The notes under the pieces: model-generated
Told to the model about the DNA's origin: nothing
Databases searched by the model: none
The model's input: the letters and a program-made list of their open reading frames with translations, nothing else
Source of the DNA: Roseateles sp.
Lineage (GTDB): Bacteria; Pseudomonadota; Gammaproteobacteria; Burkholderiales; Burkholderiaceae
Assembly (NCBI GenBank): GCA_019232985.1
Contig: JAFAMW010000070.1
Location: 1 to 20,106, forward strand
DNA length: 20,106 nt
Reading direction: 5' to 3'
In this document: positions 13,197 to 20,106 of the stretch, piece by piece
How the letters are laid out: each line of letters starts with the position of its first letter
Position numbering within the stretch: the stretch's first letter is position 1
Position numbers and translations under genes: made by a program

Positions 13197-14321
13197 ATGA
13201 ACGCCAAGTCCACCGAACCCAAGGCCGAGCGCTGGTACTCGCCGGCCGACAAGACCAGCGCGACCGACGACCAGCGCATCCGCGACGTCACGCCGCTGCC
13301 GCCGCCCGAGCACCTGATCCGCTTCTTCCCGATCGTCGGCACGCCGATGGAGCGCCTGATCACGGGCACGCGCCAGAAGATCCGCGACATCATGCAGGAA
13401 CGCGACGACCGCCTGCTCGTGATCATCGGCCCCTGCTCGATCCACGACCCGGCCGCCGCGCTCGACTACGCGCGCAAGCTGCTCGAGCAGCGCGAGCGCT
13501 ACGCCGACACGCTCGAGATCGTCATGCGCGTGTACTTCGAGAAGCCGCGCACGACGGTCGGCTGGAAGGGCTTGATCAACGACCCCTACCTCGACGAGAG
13601 CTATCGCATCGACGAGGGCCTGCGCATCGCGCGCCAGCTGCTGCTCGAGATCAACCGCCTGGGCCTGCCCGCGGGCAGCGAGTTTCTCGACGTGATCAGC
13701 CCGCAGTACATCGGCGACCTGATCTCCTGGGGCGCTATCGGCGCGCGCACGACCGAGAGCCAGGTCCACCGCGAGCTCGCCTCGGGCATCTCGGCGCCGA
13801 TCGGCTTCAAGAACGGCACCGACGGCAATATCAAGATCGCGACCGACGCGATCCAGGCCGCCGCGCGGCCGCACCATTTCCTGTCGGTCCACAAGAACGG
13901 CCAGGTCGCGATCGTCGAGACCAAGGGCAACAAGGACTGCCACGTGATCCTGCGCGGCGGCAAGGCGCCGAACTACGACGCCGCGAGCGTCGCCGCGGCC
14001 TGCGCCGACCTGACGGCGGCCAAGCTCGACGCGCGCCTGATGGTCGACTGCTCGCACGCGAACAGCAGCAAGAAGCACGAACGCCAGGTCGAGGTCGCGC
14101 GCGACATCGCCGCCCAGATGGCCGCCGGATCCAGGGCGATCTTCGGCGTGATGGTCGAGAGCCACCTGAAGGACGGGGCGCAGAAGTTCACGCCGGGCAA
14201 GGACAGCCCGGCCGCGCTCGAATACGGCAAGAGCATCACCGACGCCTGCCTCGGCTGGGACGACTCGATCGCGACGCTCGACATCCTGTCGGACGCCGTG
14301 AAGGCGCGCCGCAAGCGCTGA
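13197..14321 (+). CDS. aroG: 3-deoxy-7-phosphoheptulonate (DAHP) synthase, type I alpha (AroG family)
   Basis: The 374-residue cytoplasmic enzyme condenses phosphoenolpyruvate and erythrose 4-phosphate to DAHP, the first step of the shikimate pathway. Family blocks are complete and near-identical to E. coli AroG: DDRLLVIIGPCSIHDP, VMRVYFEKPRTTVGWKGLINDP, SPQYIGDLISWGAIGARTTES, HRELASGISAPIGFKNGTDG, DCHVILRGGKAPNYD, VDCSHANSSKKH and GVMVESHL. The N-terminus is about 20-25 residues longer than in E. coli AroG. The effector-pocket region resembles the Phe-sensitive isozyme, but the inhibitor cannot be fixed by eye. The Phe-rich leader and terminator upstream argue for control by phenylalanine supply. 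Start is the ATG at 13197 after a weak GAG-containing site. An in-frame ATG at 13002 would translate through the terminator and is rejected. Confidence 0.96.
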   Translation: MNAKSTEPKAERWYSPADKTSATDDQRIRDVTPLPPPEHLIRFFPIVGTPMERLITGTRQKIRDIMQERDDRLLVIIGPCSIHDPAAALDYARKLLEQRERYADTLEIVMRVYFEKPRTTVGWKGLINDPYLDESYRIDEGLRIARQLLLEINRLGLPAGSEFLDVISPQYIGDLISWGAIGARTTESQVHRELASGISAPIGFKNGTDGNIKIATDAIQAAARPHHFLSVHKNGQVAIVETKGNKDCHVILRGGKAPNYDAASVAAACADLTAAKLDARLMVDCSHANSSKKHERQVEVARDIAAQMAAGSRAIFGVMVESHLKDGAQKFTPGKDSPAALEYGKSITDACLGWDDSIATLDILSDAVKARRKR

Positions 14322-14930
14322 TCAGCGGTACAGCTCGGGGCTCGGCAGCTGCCAGTCGTAGCGGATCGCGGCGAGCCGCAGGCCCGCGACGCAGCCGATG
14401 CCGAGCACGAAGGCCCAGTCGCGCTTGAGCCCCGCGCGGCGCAGCAGCTGGTACAGCGCGATGCCCGCGATCGCGGCCGTCGCGTAGATGTCGCGGCGCA
14501 GCAGCAGCGGCACCTGGCCGCTGAGCAGGTCGCGCACGACGCCGCCGCCGACCGCCGTCAGCGTGCCCATCAGGAGCGCCGGCACGCGCTTGATGCCCTG
14601 GTCTTCGGCGAGCTCGGTGCCGGTCAGCGCGAACAGCGCGAGGCCCAGCGCGTCGGCGACGCGCAGGCCCTTCATCGCGCCCGGCGAGAGCTGGCCGAAC
14701 ATCGCCGTCGCGAGCGCCGCGACGGCGATCACGAGCAGGTAGCGGCCGTCGCGCATCCAGACCACCGGGTGGCGGTTCAGGAGCAGGTCGCGCAGCGTGC
14801 CGCCGCCGATCGCGGTGACGGCCGCGAGCACGAGCAGGCCGAACAGGTCGAGCCCGGCCTGCATCGCCGCGAGCGCGCCGCTGACCGCGAACACGGCGAC
14901 GCCGAGCAGGTCGAACCAGTACAGAAGCAT
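14322..14930 (-). CDS. TRIC-type/UPF0126 membrane protein (YadS/YicG family)
   Basis: This 202-residue inner-membrane protein has about seven hydrophobic segments arranged as an inverted repeat. The two family signatures are GGGTLRD (residues 42-48) and GGGVVRD (128-134), each after a hydrophobic helix. The family was long called UPF0126; bacterial and archaeal members have been shown to be trimeric cation (K+) channels related to animal TRIC proteins, though the physiological role in bacteria is unsettled. Its stop abuts the aroG stop with no spacer (palindrome GCTGATCAGC at 14317-14326), so the two genes converge. It is divergent from htpG. A TACACT box precedes the ATG by 7 nt and no Shine-Dalgarno is seen. 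Confidence 0.92.
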   Translation of the reverse strand: MLLYWFDLLGVAVFAVSGALAAMQAGLDLFGLLVLAAVTAIGGGTLRDLLLNRHPVVWMRDGRYLLVIAVAALATAMFGQLSPGAMKGLRVADALGLALFALTGTELAEDQGIKRVPALLMGTLTAVGGGVVRDLLSGQVPLLLRRDIYATAAIAGIALYQLLRRAGLKRDWAFVLGIGCVAGLRLAAIRYDWQLPSPELYR

Positions 14931-14937
14931 GGCCGCG

Positions 14938-14943
14938 AGTGTA
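14938..14943 (-). promoter_or_regulatory. -10-like box of the TRIC-type gene
   Basis: TACACT on the minus strand lies 7 nt before the ATG at 14930. With no Shine-Dalgarno present, a leaderless transcript is likely. No -35 consensus is seen at 17 nt. Confidence 0.4.
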
Positions 14944-14951
14944 GGGTCGGC

Positions 14952-14980
14952 CTTGAAGCGCGCCGATCTGGCCCAAAATA
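14952..14980 (+). promoter_or_regulatory. Candidate heat-shock (sigma-32) promoter of htpG
   Basis: CTTGAAG (14952-14958), a 13-nt spacer and CCCAAAATA (14972-14980) compare with the sigma-32 consensus CTTGAAA-N11-16-CCCCATNT. There is one mismatch in the -35 and two in the -10. It predicts a start near 14987, about 36 nt before the htpG ATG. htpG is a classic sigma-32 gene, which supports the reading. Confidence 0.55.
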
Positions 14981-15022
14981 CCGCCGCGCCGACGCAGCCG
15001 CGTCCCTGATTCAGTACTGACC

Positions 15023-16915
15023 ATGACGACGAAGCAAACCCATTCCTTCCAGGCCGAGGTTCAGCAGATCCTGCACCTCGTCACGCATTCGCTGTACTCC
15101 AACAAGGAGATCTTCCTGCGCGAGCTCGTCTCGAACGCGTCCGACGCGTGCGACAAGCTGCGCTTCGAGGCGCTCGACCATCCGCAGTTCCTCGAGGACG
15201 CGCCGAACCTCGAGGTGCGCGTGAGCTTCGACGAGGCCGCGCGCACGCTGACCATCAGCGACAACGGCGTCGGCATGAGCGCCGAGGAGGCGATCGCCCA
15301 CCTCGGCACGATCGCCAAGAGCGGCACGCGTGAATTCATGGCCAGGCTCGACGGCGACCAGAAAAAGGACGCCGCGCTGATCGGCCAGTTCGGCGTCGGC
15401 TTCTACTCGGGCTTCATCGTCGCCGACAAGATCGTCGTCGAGTCGCGCCGCGCCGGCCTGCCGGCCGAGCAGGGCGTGCGCTGGATCAGCGCGGGCACCG
15501 GCGACTTCGAGGTCGAGACCATCGCCAAGCCCGGCCGCGGCACCGACGTGATCCTGCACCTGCGCGAGGGCGAGGACGAGTTCTTCAAGACCTGGCGCCT
15601 GAAGTCGGTCATCTCGAAGTACTCCGACCATATCTCGCTGCCGATCCTGATGCGCAAGGAGGAATGGATCGCCGAGGAGGCCAAACAGGTTCTCAAGGAC
15701 GAGTGGGAGCCGGTCAACAAGGCCTCGGCGCTGTGGTCGCGCAACAAGAACGAGGTCACTGCCGAGCAGTACGAGGACTTCTACAAGCAGATCAGCTACG
15801 ACACCGAGGCGCCGCTCGCCTACACGCACAACCGCGTCGAGGGCCGCAGCGAGTACACCCAGCTGCTCTACATCCCGAAGAAGGCGCCGTTCGACCTGTG
15901 GAACCGCGACAAGCGCGGCGGCGTCAAGCTCTACGTCAAGCGCGTCTTCATCATGGACGACGCCGAGGCGCTGATGCCCGTGTACCTGCGCTTCGTCAAG
16001 GGCGTGATCGACTCGGCCGACCTGCCGCTGAACGTCTCGCGCGAACTGCTCCAGGAGAGCCGCGACGTCAAGGCGATCCGCGAGGGCTCGACCAAGCGCG
16101 TGCTCTCGATGCTCGAGGGCCTCGCCGACAGCGAGGACGCGGCCGAGCGCCAGAAATACGCGGACTTCTGGAAGGACTTCGGCCAGGTGCTCAAGGAGGG
16201 CGTCGGCGAGGACCACGCGAACCAGGAGCGCCTCGCCAAGCTGCTGCGCTTCGCGTCGACGACGCACGACGAGGGCGTGAGCCTCGCCGACTACGTCGCG
16301 CGCATGAAGCAAGGCCAGGAGACGATCTACTACATCGCGGCCGACTCGCTCGCGGCCGCGAAGAACAGCCCGCAGCTCGAGATCTTCCGCAAGAAGGGCA
16401 TCGAGGTGCTGCTGTTCGTCGACCGCGTCGACGAGTGGATGCTCGCCCACCTTTATGAATTCGAGGGCAAGTCGCTGCAGTCGGTGGCGAAGGGCGCCGT
16501 CGACCTCGGCCGCCTCGAGGACGAGGCCGAGAAGCAGGCGGCCGAGCAGGTCGCCGAGCAGTTCAAGCCGCTCGTCGAGCGCCTCAAGACGGCGCTCGCC
16601 GCGCGCGCGAAGGAGGTCCGCGTGACGACGCGCCTGGTCGACTCGCCGGCCTGCATCGTCGTCGACGAGGGCGACATGAGCGGCCACCTCGCGCGCCTGC
16701 TCAAGCAGGCCGGCCAGCCCGCCGCGACGAGCCTGCCGACGCTCGAGATCAACCCCGCGCATGGCCTCGTGCGCAAGCTCGGCGACGCGACGGCCGACGC
16801 GCGCTTCGACGACCTGGCGCAGGTGCTGTTCGACCAGGCCGTGCTCGCCGAGGGCGGCCAGCTCGAGGACCCGGCCGCCTACGTGCGCCGCGTCAACGCG
16901 CTGCTGACGGCCTGA
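15023..16915 (+). CDS. htpG: Molecular chaperone HtpG (Hsp90)
   Basis: The 630-residue protein is the expected length for bacterial Hsp90, an ATP-driven cytosolic dimer that helps client proteins fold with DnaK. The N-terminal GHKL ATPase domain has all its motifs: [24 protein letters not shown] (N box), [10 protein letters not shown] (G1), [17 protein letters not shown] (G2 lid region) and RGTDVILHL. The middle domain shows [33 protein letters not shown] and [19 protein letters not shown] with the conserved catalytic-loop Arg. The C-terminal domain holds [11 protein letters not shown] and [13 protein letters not shown]. No part is missing. No clear Shine-Dalgarno precedes the ATG. It converges on srkA with a 19-nt gap and no visible terminator. 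Confidence 0.98.
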   Translation: MTTKQTHSFQAEVQQILHLVTHSLYSNKEIFLRELVSNASDACDKLRFEALDHPQFLEDAPNLEVRVSFDEAARTLTISDNGVGMSAEEAIAHLGTIAKSGTREFMARLDGDQKKDAALIGQFGVGFYSGFIVADKIVVESRRAGLPAEQGVRWISAGTGDFEVETIAKPGRGTDVILHLREGEDEFFKTWRLKSVISKYSDHISLPILMRKEEWIAEEAKQVLKDEWEPVNKASALWSRNKNEVTAEQYEDFYKQISYDTEAPLAYTHNRVEGRSEYTQLLYIPKKAPFDLWNRDKRGGVKLYVKRVFIMDDAEALMPVYLRFVKGVIDSADLPLNVSRELLQESRDVKAIREGSTKRVLSMLEGLADSEDAAERQKYADFWKDFGQVLKEGVGEDHANQERLAKLLRFASTTHDEGVSLADYVARMKQGQETIYYIAADSLAAAKNSPQLEIFRKKGIEVLLFVDRVDEWMLAHLYEFEGKSLQSVAKGAVDLGRLEDEAEKQAAEQVAEQFKPLVERLKTALAARAKEVRVTTRLVDSPACIVVDEGDMSGHLARLLKQAGQPAATSLPTLEINPAHGLVRKLGDATADARFDDLAQVLFDQAVLAEGGQLEDPAAYVRRVNALLTA

Positions 16916-16934
16916 AGCCGCTCGCTCGGGCCGC

Positions 16935-18011
16935 TCACTCGTCCCAGAAGCGGTAGGGCTCGTCGTCGCCGGCCGCAGCGGCCGGCGGCGGCGCGTCGCC
17001 CTCCGCCGCGTCGCGCATCAGCTCGAGCTGCTCGCGCAGCTTGACGACCTGGTCGCTCCAGTAGTTCGGCGTGCCGAACCAGGGGAACGCGAGCGGGAAG
17101 GCCGGGTCGGCCCAGCGCCGCGCGAGCCAGCCGCTATGGTGGATCATGCGCAGCGTGCGCAGCGGCTCGATCAGGCGCAGCTCGCGGCGGTCGAACGCGG
17201 CGACGCTCTCGTAGCCGTCGAGCACATGGACGAGCTGCTGGCGCGCGCTCAGCGCGTCGCCCGACAGCAGCATCCACAAGTCCTGCACGGCCGGGCCGTT
17301 GACGGCGTCGTCGAGGTCGACGAAATGCGGCCCGCCGTTCGGCGTCCACAGGATATTGCCCGGGTGGCAGTCGCCGTGCAGGCGCAGCGTGCGCAGGTCC
17401 GGCACGGTGGCGAACGCGGCGTCGACCGCCGCCAGGCATTGCGCGACCGTGTCGCGCCAGGCCGGCGCGATCTCGGGCGGCAGCGCCTCGCTCGCGACGA
17501 GGAAGTCGCGCGCGGCCGCGCCGGGCGCGCTGCCGACCCAGTCGAGCCGGTGGTCGAAGCGGCGGCGCCGGCCGACGTTGTGCAGGCGGCCGAGCAGGCG
17601 ACCGATCCAGGCGAGCACCTCGGGGTCCTCGAGCTCGGGCGCGCGGCCGCCCTGGCGGCCGGTCGCGGCGAAGCGCTGGCCGCGGTAGTGGCTCAGCGTG
17701 GACGCGGGCGCGTCCGGCGCGGCGAGCGCGGGCAGGGACCAGGGGGCGGCGACCGGGACCTCGGCCGCGGCGAGCTCGGCCGCGAAGGCGTGCTCCTCGA
17801 GGATCTGCGCGTCGCTCCAGCGGCCGGGCCGGTAGAACTTCGCGACCGCGACGCGGCCGTCCTCGAGGTGGACCTGGAGCACCCGGTTCTCGTAGGAGTT
17901 CAGCTGCATGAGCCGGCCGTCGCCGTGCAGCCCGACCGCGTCGAGCGCGTCGAGCATGAACTCGGGCGTGAGGCCGGCGAAGGCCGCCGCGTCGTCGCTG
18001 CTGCTGTCCAA
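16935..18011 (-). CDS. srkA: Stress response Ser/Thr kinase SrkA (YihE/RdoA)
   Basis: The 358-residue cytosolic protein has the aminoglycoside-phosphotransferase/choline-kinase fold. In E. coli SrkA protects cells from stress-induced death linked to MazEF. The match is strong: LNSYENRVLQ, AVAKFYRPGRWSDAQILEEHAFAAELAAAEVPVAAP (Lys of the ATP site), catalytic loop HGDCHPGNILW (residues 212-222, Asp 214), metal-binding FVDLDDAVNGPAVQDLWMLLSGD (Asp 232/234) and WLARRWADPAFPLAFPWF. The start is a TTG at 18011: family similarity (FAGLTPEFMLDAL) begins before the first ATG (17957), and the upstream stop leaves no other start. It lies 9 nt after the DUF2726 gene, so the two form an operon. The C-terminal tail is Ala/Pro-rich. 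Confidence 0.93.
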   Translation of the reverse strand: MDSSSDDAAAFAGLTPEFMLDALDAVGLHGDGRLMQLNSYENRVLQVHLEDGRVAVAKFYRPGRWSDAQILEEHAFAAELAAAEVPVAAPWSLPALAAPDAPASTLSHYRGQRFAATGRQGGRAPELEDPEVLAWIGRLLGRLHNVGRRRRFDHRLDWVGSAPGAAARDFLVASEALPPEIAPAWRDTVAQCLAAVDAAFATVPDLRTLRLHGDCHPGNILWTPNGGPHFVDLDDAVNGPAVQDLWMLLSGDALSARQQLVHVLDGYESVAAFDRRELRLIEPLRTLRMIHHSGWLARRWADPAFPLAFPWFGTPNYWSDQVVKLREQLELMRDAAEGDAPPPAAAAGDDEPYRFWDE

Positions 18012-18020
18012 CGCGGGGGC

Positions 18021-18848
18021 TCAGCGCGGCGCGAGGCCGCCGCGGTAGCGCGGCGAGTCGACGACGACGCCGACGATGTCGTTGGGCGCTTCGCCCGGGT
18101 ATTGCGAGTCGGCGCCGAGCGGCTCGGCGAACGGCCGGCTCGCCGCGAAGCCGCTGCGGCCGCCGCGCGACGAGCCGTCGAAGCCGGTTGCGTCGAAGCG
18201 GCTGTCGGGCGCGAAGAAGGAGTCGCCGAACAGCGCCGAGTCCTGCCACAGGCCCGCGCGGCTGCCGCCGCGGGCGGCCGCACCGGCATGCGAGGCCGCC
18301 GGCGCCGGGCTGCGCACCGGCATCGGCGCCGCGTGCGGGCCGCGCGCCTGGGTGTTCGAGAAGGGCACGAGCAGCTGCAGCTCGGCCGCGCTCGGCAGGT
18401 TGTTGACCGGGCAGCGCAGGTAGCGCACGCGGCAGGCGCCGAGCACCGACTGCTTGATCTGCAGGTTGCGGCCCGAGATGCTGCGCTCGCCGTCGAGGTC
18501 GATCGCGGCGAGTACGCGGCCGTTCGGGCTGCAGATCGCGAAGCTCACGTGGATCGAGCCGAGCAGCTCGTACCAGTAGCGGACCTCTTTCGCCTCGTTC
18601 GGCTGGCAGAAGCGCACGAGCGGCAGCTTGGCGAGGATCACGTGGTGCGGCAGCGCGTCCTTGAGCAGGCGGTAGACGCGCCGCTCGTCGGTGCTGAACA
18701 CCGGTCGCGCAGTGAGCGACCACTCAGTGGGTAGCGCGCGCTGGCTGCGCGCCGGCCGTCGCAGCAGCCACAGGATCGCGGACACGGCGAGGGCCAGCAC
18801 CGCGGCGGCGGCGATGATCCAGGGGGCGGCGACGGGCAGGCCTTGCAT
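18021..18848 (-). CDS. Membrane-anchored DUF2726 protein
   Basis: The 275-residue protein has one N-terminal membrane segment (about residues 10-29, WIIAAAAVLALAVSAILWLL) and a cytoplasmic DUF2726-like domain at about 45-165. That domain is recognisable by RPVFSTDERRVYRLLKDALPHHVILAKLPLVRFCQ, then SFAICSPNGRVLAAIDLDG and KQSVLGACRVRYLRC. The DUF2726 domain resembles restriction-endonuclease-like folds; no activity is established. The last 100 residues are a low-complexity Ala/Gly/Ser/Pro/Arg-rich tail, probably disordered. Such membrane-anchored DUF2726 proteins are frequent in Burkholderiales. The gene is directly upstream of srkA (9 nt). No Shine-Dalgarno is obvious before the ATG. The family assignment is from memory of the pattern and is moderately sure; the function is unknown. 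Confidence 0.72.
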   Translation of the reverse strand: MQGLPVAAPWIIAAAAVLALAVSAILWLLRRPARSQRALPTEWSLTARPVFSTDERRVYRLLKDALPHHVILAKLPLVRFCQPNEAKEVRYWYELLGSIHVSFAICSPNGRVLAAIDLDGERSISGRNLQIKQSVLGACRVRYLRCPVNNLPSAAELQLLVPFSNTQARGPHAAPMPVRSPAPAASHAGAAARGGSRAGLWQDSALFGDSFFAPDSRFDATGFDGSSRGGRSGFAASRPFAEPLGADSQYPGEAPNDIVGVVVDSPRYRGGLAPR

Positions 18849-19007
18849 GGCGACGGGTGAAAGAAGGAAAAGCCGGGGCTTTGGGGTTCAGATTCGCGGA
18901 CTTTAGCCGATGGGCGTGACGCTTTACCCTGGGCCTAGCCCCAGGACTCCCCCGCTCGGGGGGCCCGGCATGCGCCGCGGCGGCGCGTTTTGCGGCCGCA
19001 GGGAGCC
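18849..19007 (-). other. Spacer between the GNAT gene and DUF2726 gene, with GC hairpins
   Basis: This 159-nt stretch is not coding-like. It holds several short palindromes: TGCGGCCGCA (18991-19000), GCGCC-GCGGCGGCGC (18973-18987), CCCCC-GCTC-GGGGG (18949-18962) and CCTGGG...CCCAGG (18928-18945). On the minus strand these lie just after the GNAT stop (19010) and could end its transcript or be a REP-like intergenic element. None has a clean T tract. The part next to the DUF2726 gene should contain its promoter, but I see no convincing one. Confidence 0.4.
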
Positions 19008-19703
19008 TTAACCGCCGCCGCGGCCGAACAGCGTGGCGCCAAGCCGGCGCAGGCGCTCGCGCCAGCGGCGCAGCGTGCGCAGGTGGCGCTTGAACTCGAA
19101 GTCGACCTCGGCGAGGTGGCGCTCGAGCGCCTCGTCGACATGCGAGCTCAGCGTGTCATGCGGCAGGCGCAGCCAGGCCTCGGACTCGGCGCCCTCGCGC
19201 TCGACCTTCGCGCCGGCGCGGCGCGCGATGCGCAGCATCGGCGTGTTCTCGCTGAGCGCGTGGATGAACAGCGTGCCGACGCCGCGGTTGCGCGCGTGCA
19301 GCGCGGCGCGGTCGAACAGGCGCTGGCCGACGCCCTTGCCGCGGGCCCGCGCGTGGACCGACACGCCGAACTCGGCCATCGCCGGCCTGCCCGGGCGCTG
19401 GGGTGCCGGGTCGTAGGCGAGGTGGGCCATCGCGACGAGCTCGAGGCGGCGGTTGAAGATGCCGAGCAACTCGTCGCGGCCGAAGTCGAGCCGCTCGGTG
19501 TAGCGCGCGACCTGCTCGTCGGAGGCCGCGTAGCCGAAGCGCAGGTAGCGGTCGCGCGCGCCGAGGCTCAGCAGGTGCTCGAGGATGCGGCGCCGGTGGC
19601 GGGCGCTCAGCGGGCGGATCGGCACCCATCGCGACGGGTGCAGGCGGCCGAGCCAGTCGCCGGGGTGGCGGTTGCCGGGGTCCGGGGCGCTGGGCGGGGT
19701 CAT
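19008..19703 (-). CDS. GNAT-family N-acetyltransferase
   Basis: The 231-residue protein holds one GNAT domain. WVPIRPLSARHRRRILEHLLSLGARDRYLRFGY matches the N-terminal part of acetyltransferases related to those fused to acyl-CoA synthetases. FGVSVHARARGKGVGQRLFDRAALHARNRGVGTLFIHAL carries the acetyl-CoA pyrophosphate loop R121-G-K-G-V-G126, and NTPMLRIARRAGAKVEREG is the usual motif-B region. The last about 45 residues are Arg/Glu/Leu-rich helix (ERHLAEVDFEFKRHLRTLRRWRERLRRLG), probably a coiled or amphipathic extension. It lies head-to-head with rplM, an arrangement that might hint at a ribosome-related target, but the substrate is unknown. A TAGAAT box lies 6 nt before the ATG at 19703 and there is no Shine-Dalgarno. 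Confidence 0.88.
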   Translation of the reverse strand: MTPPSAPDPGNRHPGDWLGRLHPSRWVPIRPLSARHRRRILEHLLSLGARDRYLRFGYAASDEQVARYTERLDFGRDELLGIFNRRLELVAMAHLAYDPAPQRPGRPAMAEFGVSVHARARGKGVGQRLFDRAALHARNRGVGTLFIHALSENTPMLRIARRAGAKVEREGAESEAWLRLPHDTLSSHVDEALERHLAEVDFEFKRHLRTLRRWRERLRRLGATLFGRGGG

Positions 19704-19709
19704 GGCGGA

Positions 19710-19715
19710 ATTCTA
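19710..19715 (-). promoter_or_regulatory. -10-like box of the GNAT gene
   Basis: TAGAAT on the minus strand ends 6 nt before the ATG at 19703, predicting a leaderless transcript. It lies only 5 nt from the -35 box of the divergent rplM promoter, so RNA polymerase binding at the two promoters should compete. Confidence 0.45.
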
Positions 19716-19720
19716 GCGAT

Positions 19721-19749
19721 TTGGTCTTTCCTGGCCGAGCTGATACACT
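19721..19749 (+). promoter_or_regulatory. Sigma-70 promoter of rplM
   Basis: TTGGTC (19721-19726), a 17-nt spacer and TACACT (19744-19749) form a good housekeeping promoter. A TGA before TACACT adds an extended -10 (TGnTACACT). The predicted start is near 19756, about 209 nt upstream of the rplM ATG. Confidence 0.7.
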
Positions 19750-19755
19750 AGCGGG

Positions 19756-19964
19756 CTTTCCTCCATCTGGCTGGGGGGAAGAGTCACGGATCGTGAGGGT
19801 TCCCGGAGTTTTTCGGTTTCGGGGATCCAGGTGAGAGGCCGTCGGCGCCGGGTTTTGCACCCGCGGCGTCACATAAGCGGCACCGAACCCGGTCGCGGCC
19901 CGTCGATGCAGTTCAGCCATTCAGCTGCCCGCCGTCTTTTGGCGGGCAACAGTGAAAGAAACTC
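19756..19964 (+). promoter_or_regulatory. Long structured 5' UTR of rplM
   Basis: About 209 nt without a convincing ORF separates the predicted start from rplM. Stems visible by eye: TTTCCTCC/GGGGGGAA (19757-19764 with 19773-19780, including G-U pairs), CCGGGTT/AACCCGG (19848-19854 with 19886-19892), and a perfect 8-bp hairpin TGCCCGCC/GGCGGGCA (19926-19948) that ends 16 nt before the ATG, next to the weak ribosome site GTGAAAG. In E. coli L13 represses its own operon through the rplM leader; a similar site here is inference. Confidence 0.5.
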
Positions 19965-20106
19965 ATGAAGACCTTCAGCGCCAAGCCGGCCGAAGTGACG
20001 CACGAGTGGTTTGTGATTGACGCCACCGACAAGGTGCTCGGACGTGTTGCCAGCGAAGTGGCACTCCGTTTGCGCGGCAAGCACAAGGCCATTTACACGC
20101 CTCACG
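19965..20106 (+). CDS. rplM: 50S ribosomal protein L13, N-terminal part (cut by window edge)
   Basis: The first 47 codons are present. [20 protein letters not shown], then [25 protein letters not shown], is the L13 N-terminus with the conserved WFVIDA and LGRLA/VAS-type blocks. L13 binds 23S rRNA early in 50S assembly. In most bacteria rpsI (S9) follows in the same operon; that part lies beyond the right edge. The ATG at 19965 is preceded by an AG-rich stretch (GTGAAAGAA) as a weak Shine-Dalgarno. Confidence 0.97.
   Translation, partial: MKTFSAKPAEVTHEWFVIDATDKVLGRVASEVALRLRGKHKAIYTPH

Noticed and set aside
14317..14326. Palindrome GCTGATCAGC at the aroG/TRIC junction as a binding site or terminator
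   Set aside because: It is formed by the two abutting stop codons and is too short, with no T tract, to be a terminator.
1..20106. Mobile elements, phage genes, CRISPR arrays or defence islands
   Set aside because: I saw no transposase or integrase motifs, no direct terminal repeats, and no regularly spaced repeats. All long genes are housekeeping, envelope or efflux families.

Overview
The window is very GC-rich chromosomal DNA. The gene families and their order (rsmI/yraN/dolP; tldD followed by a type I DAHP synthase; rplM with an upstream acetyltransferase) point to a betaproteobacterium, most likely order Burkholderiales. This is inferred from gene content and codon bias; I cannot name a genus. 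Coding density is high and I see no insertion sequence, CRISPR array, tRNA or rRNA.

Layout. (1) Positions 1-2547, minus strand: yraN, a divergent SIS-domain gene (diaA/gmhA type), the outer-membrane lipoprotein gene dolP, and a HlyD-type membrane-fusion gene that runs off the left edge. rsmI is read divergently from yraN with overlapping 5' ends. (2) Positions 3523-11413, plus strand: a tightly packed operon for a tripartite RND efflux pump (NodT-type outer-membrane factor, adaptor, MdtC-like permease) followed by a response regulator and sensor kinase of the heavy-metal (CusRS/CopRS) type. A CusR/CopR-like operator lies in front of it. (3) Positions 11406-14321, plus strand: tldD and then aroG. 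Between them is a complete ribosome-mediated attenuator: a 22-codon Phe-rich leader peptide, an anti-antiterminator hairpin, an antiterminator pairing and a strong intrinsic terminator. (4) Positions 14322-18848: a TRIC/UPF0126 membrane protein (minus), htpG behind a heat-shock-like promoter (plus), then srkA and a DUF2726 protein (minus). (5) Positions 19008-20106: a GNAT acetyltransferase (minus), divergent from rplM (plus, cut by the right edge), which has a good sigma-70 promoter and a structured leader of about 209 nt.

The most interesting signal is the aroG attenuator (13003-13158). Segments 1 to 4 can be read directly from the sequence, and the Phe codons sit where a stalled ribosome would free the antiterminator strand. 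DAHP synthase, the entry enzyme of aromatic amino-acid synthesis, would then be expressed according to charged tRNA-Phe. A second theme is that several genes (nodT, tldD, the Phe leader, the TRIC gene, the GNAT gene) lack a Shine-Dalgarno sequence but carry a TAnnnT -10-like box 6-7 nt before the ATG. This is the signature of leaderless mRNAs starting at the AUG. A third is the pairing of a metal-type two-component system with a drug-type RND pump.
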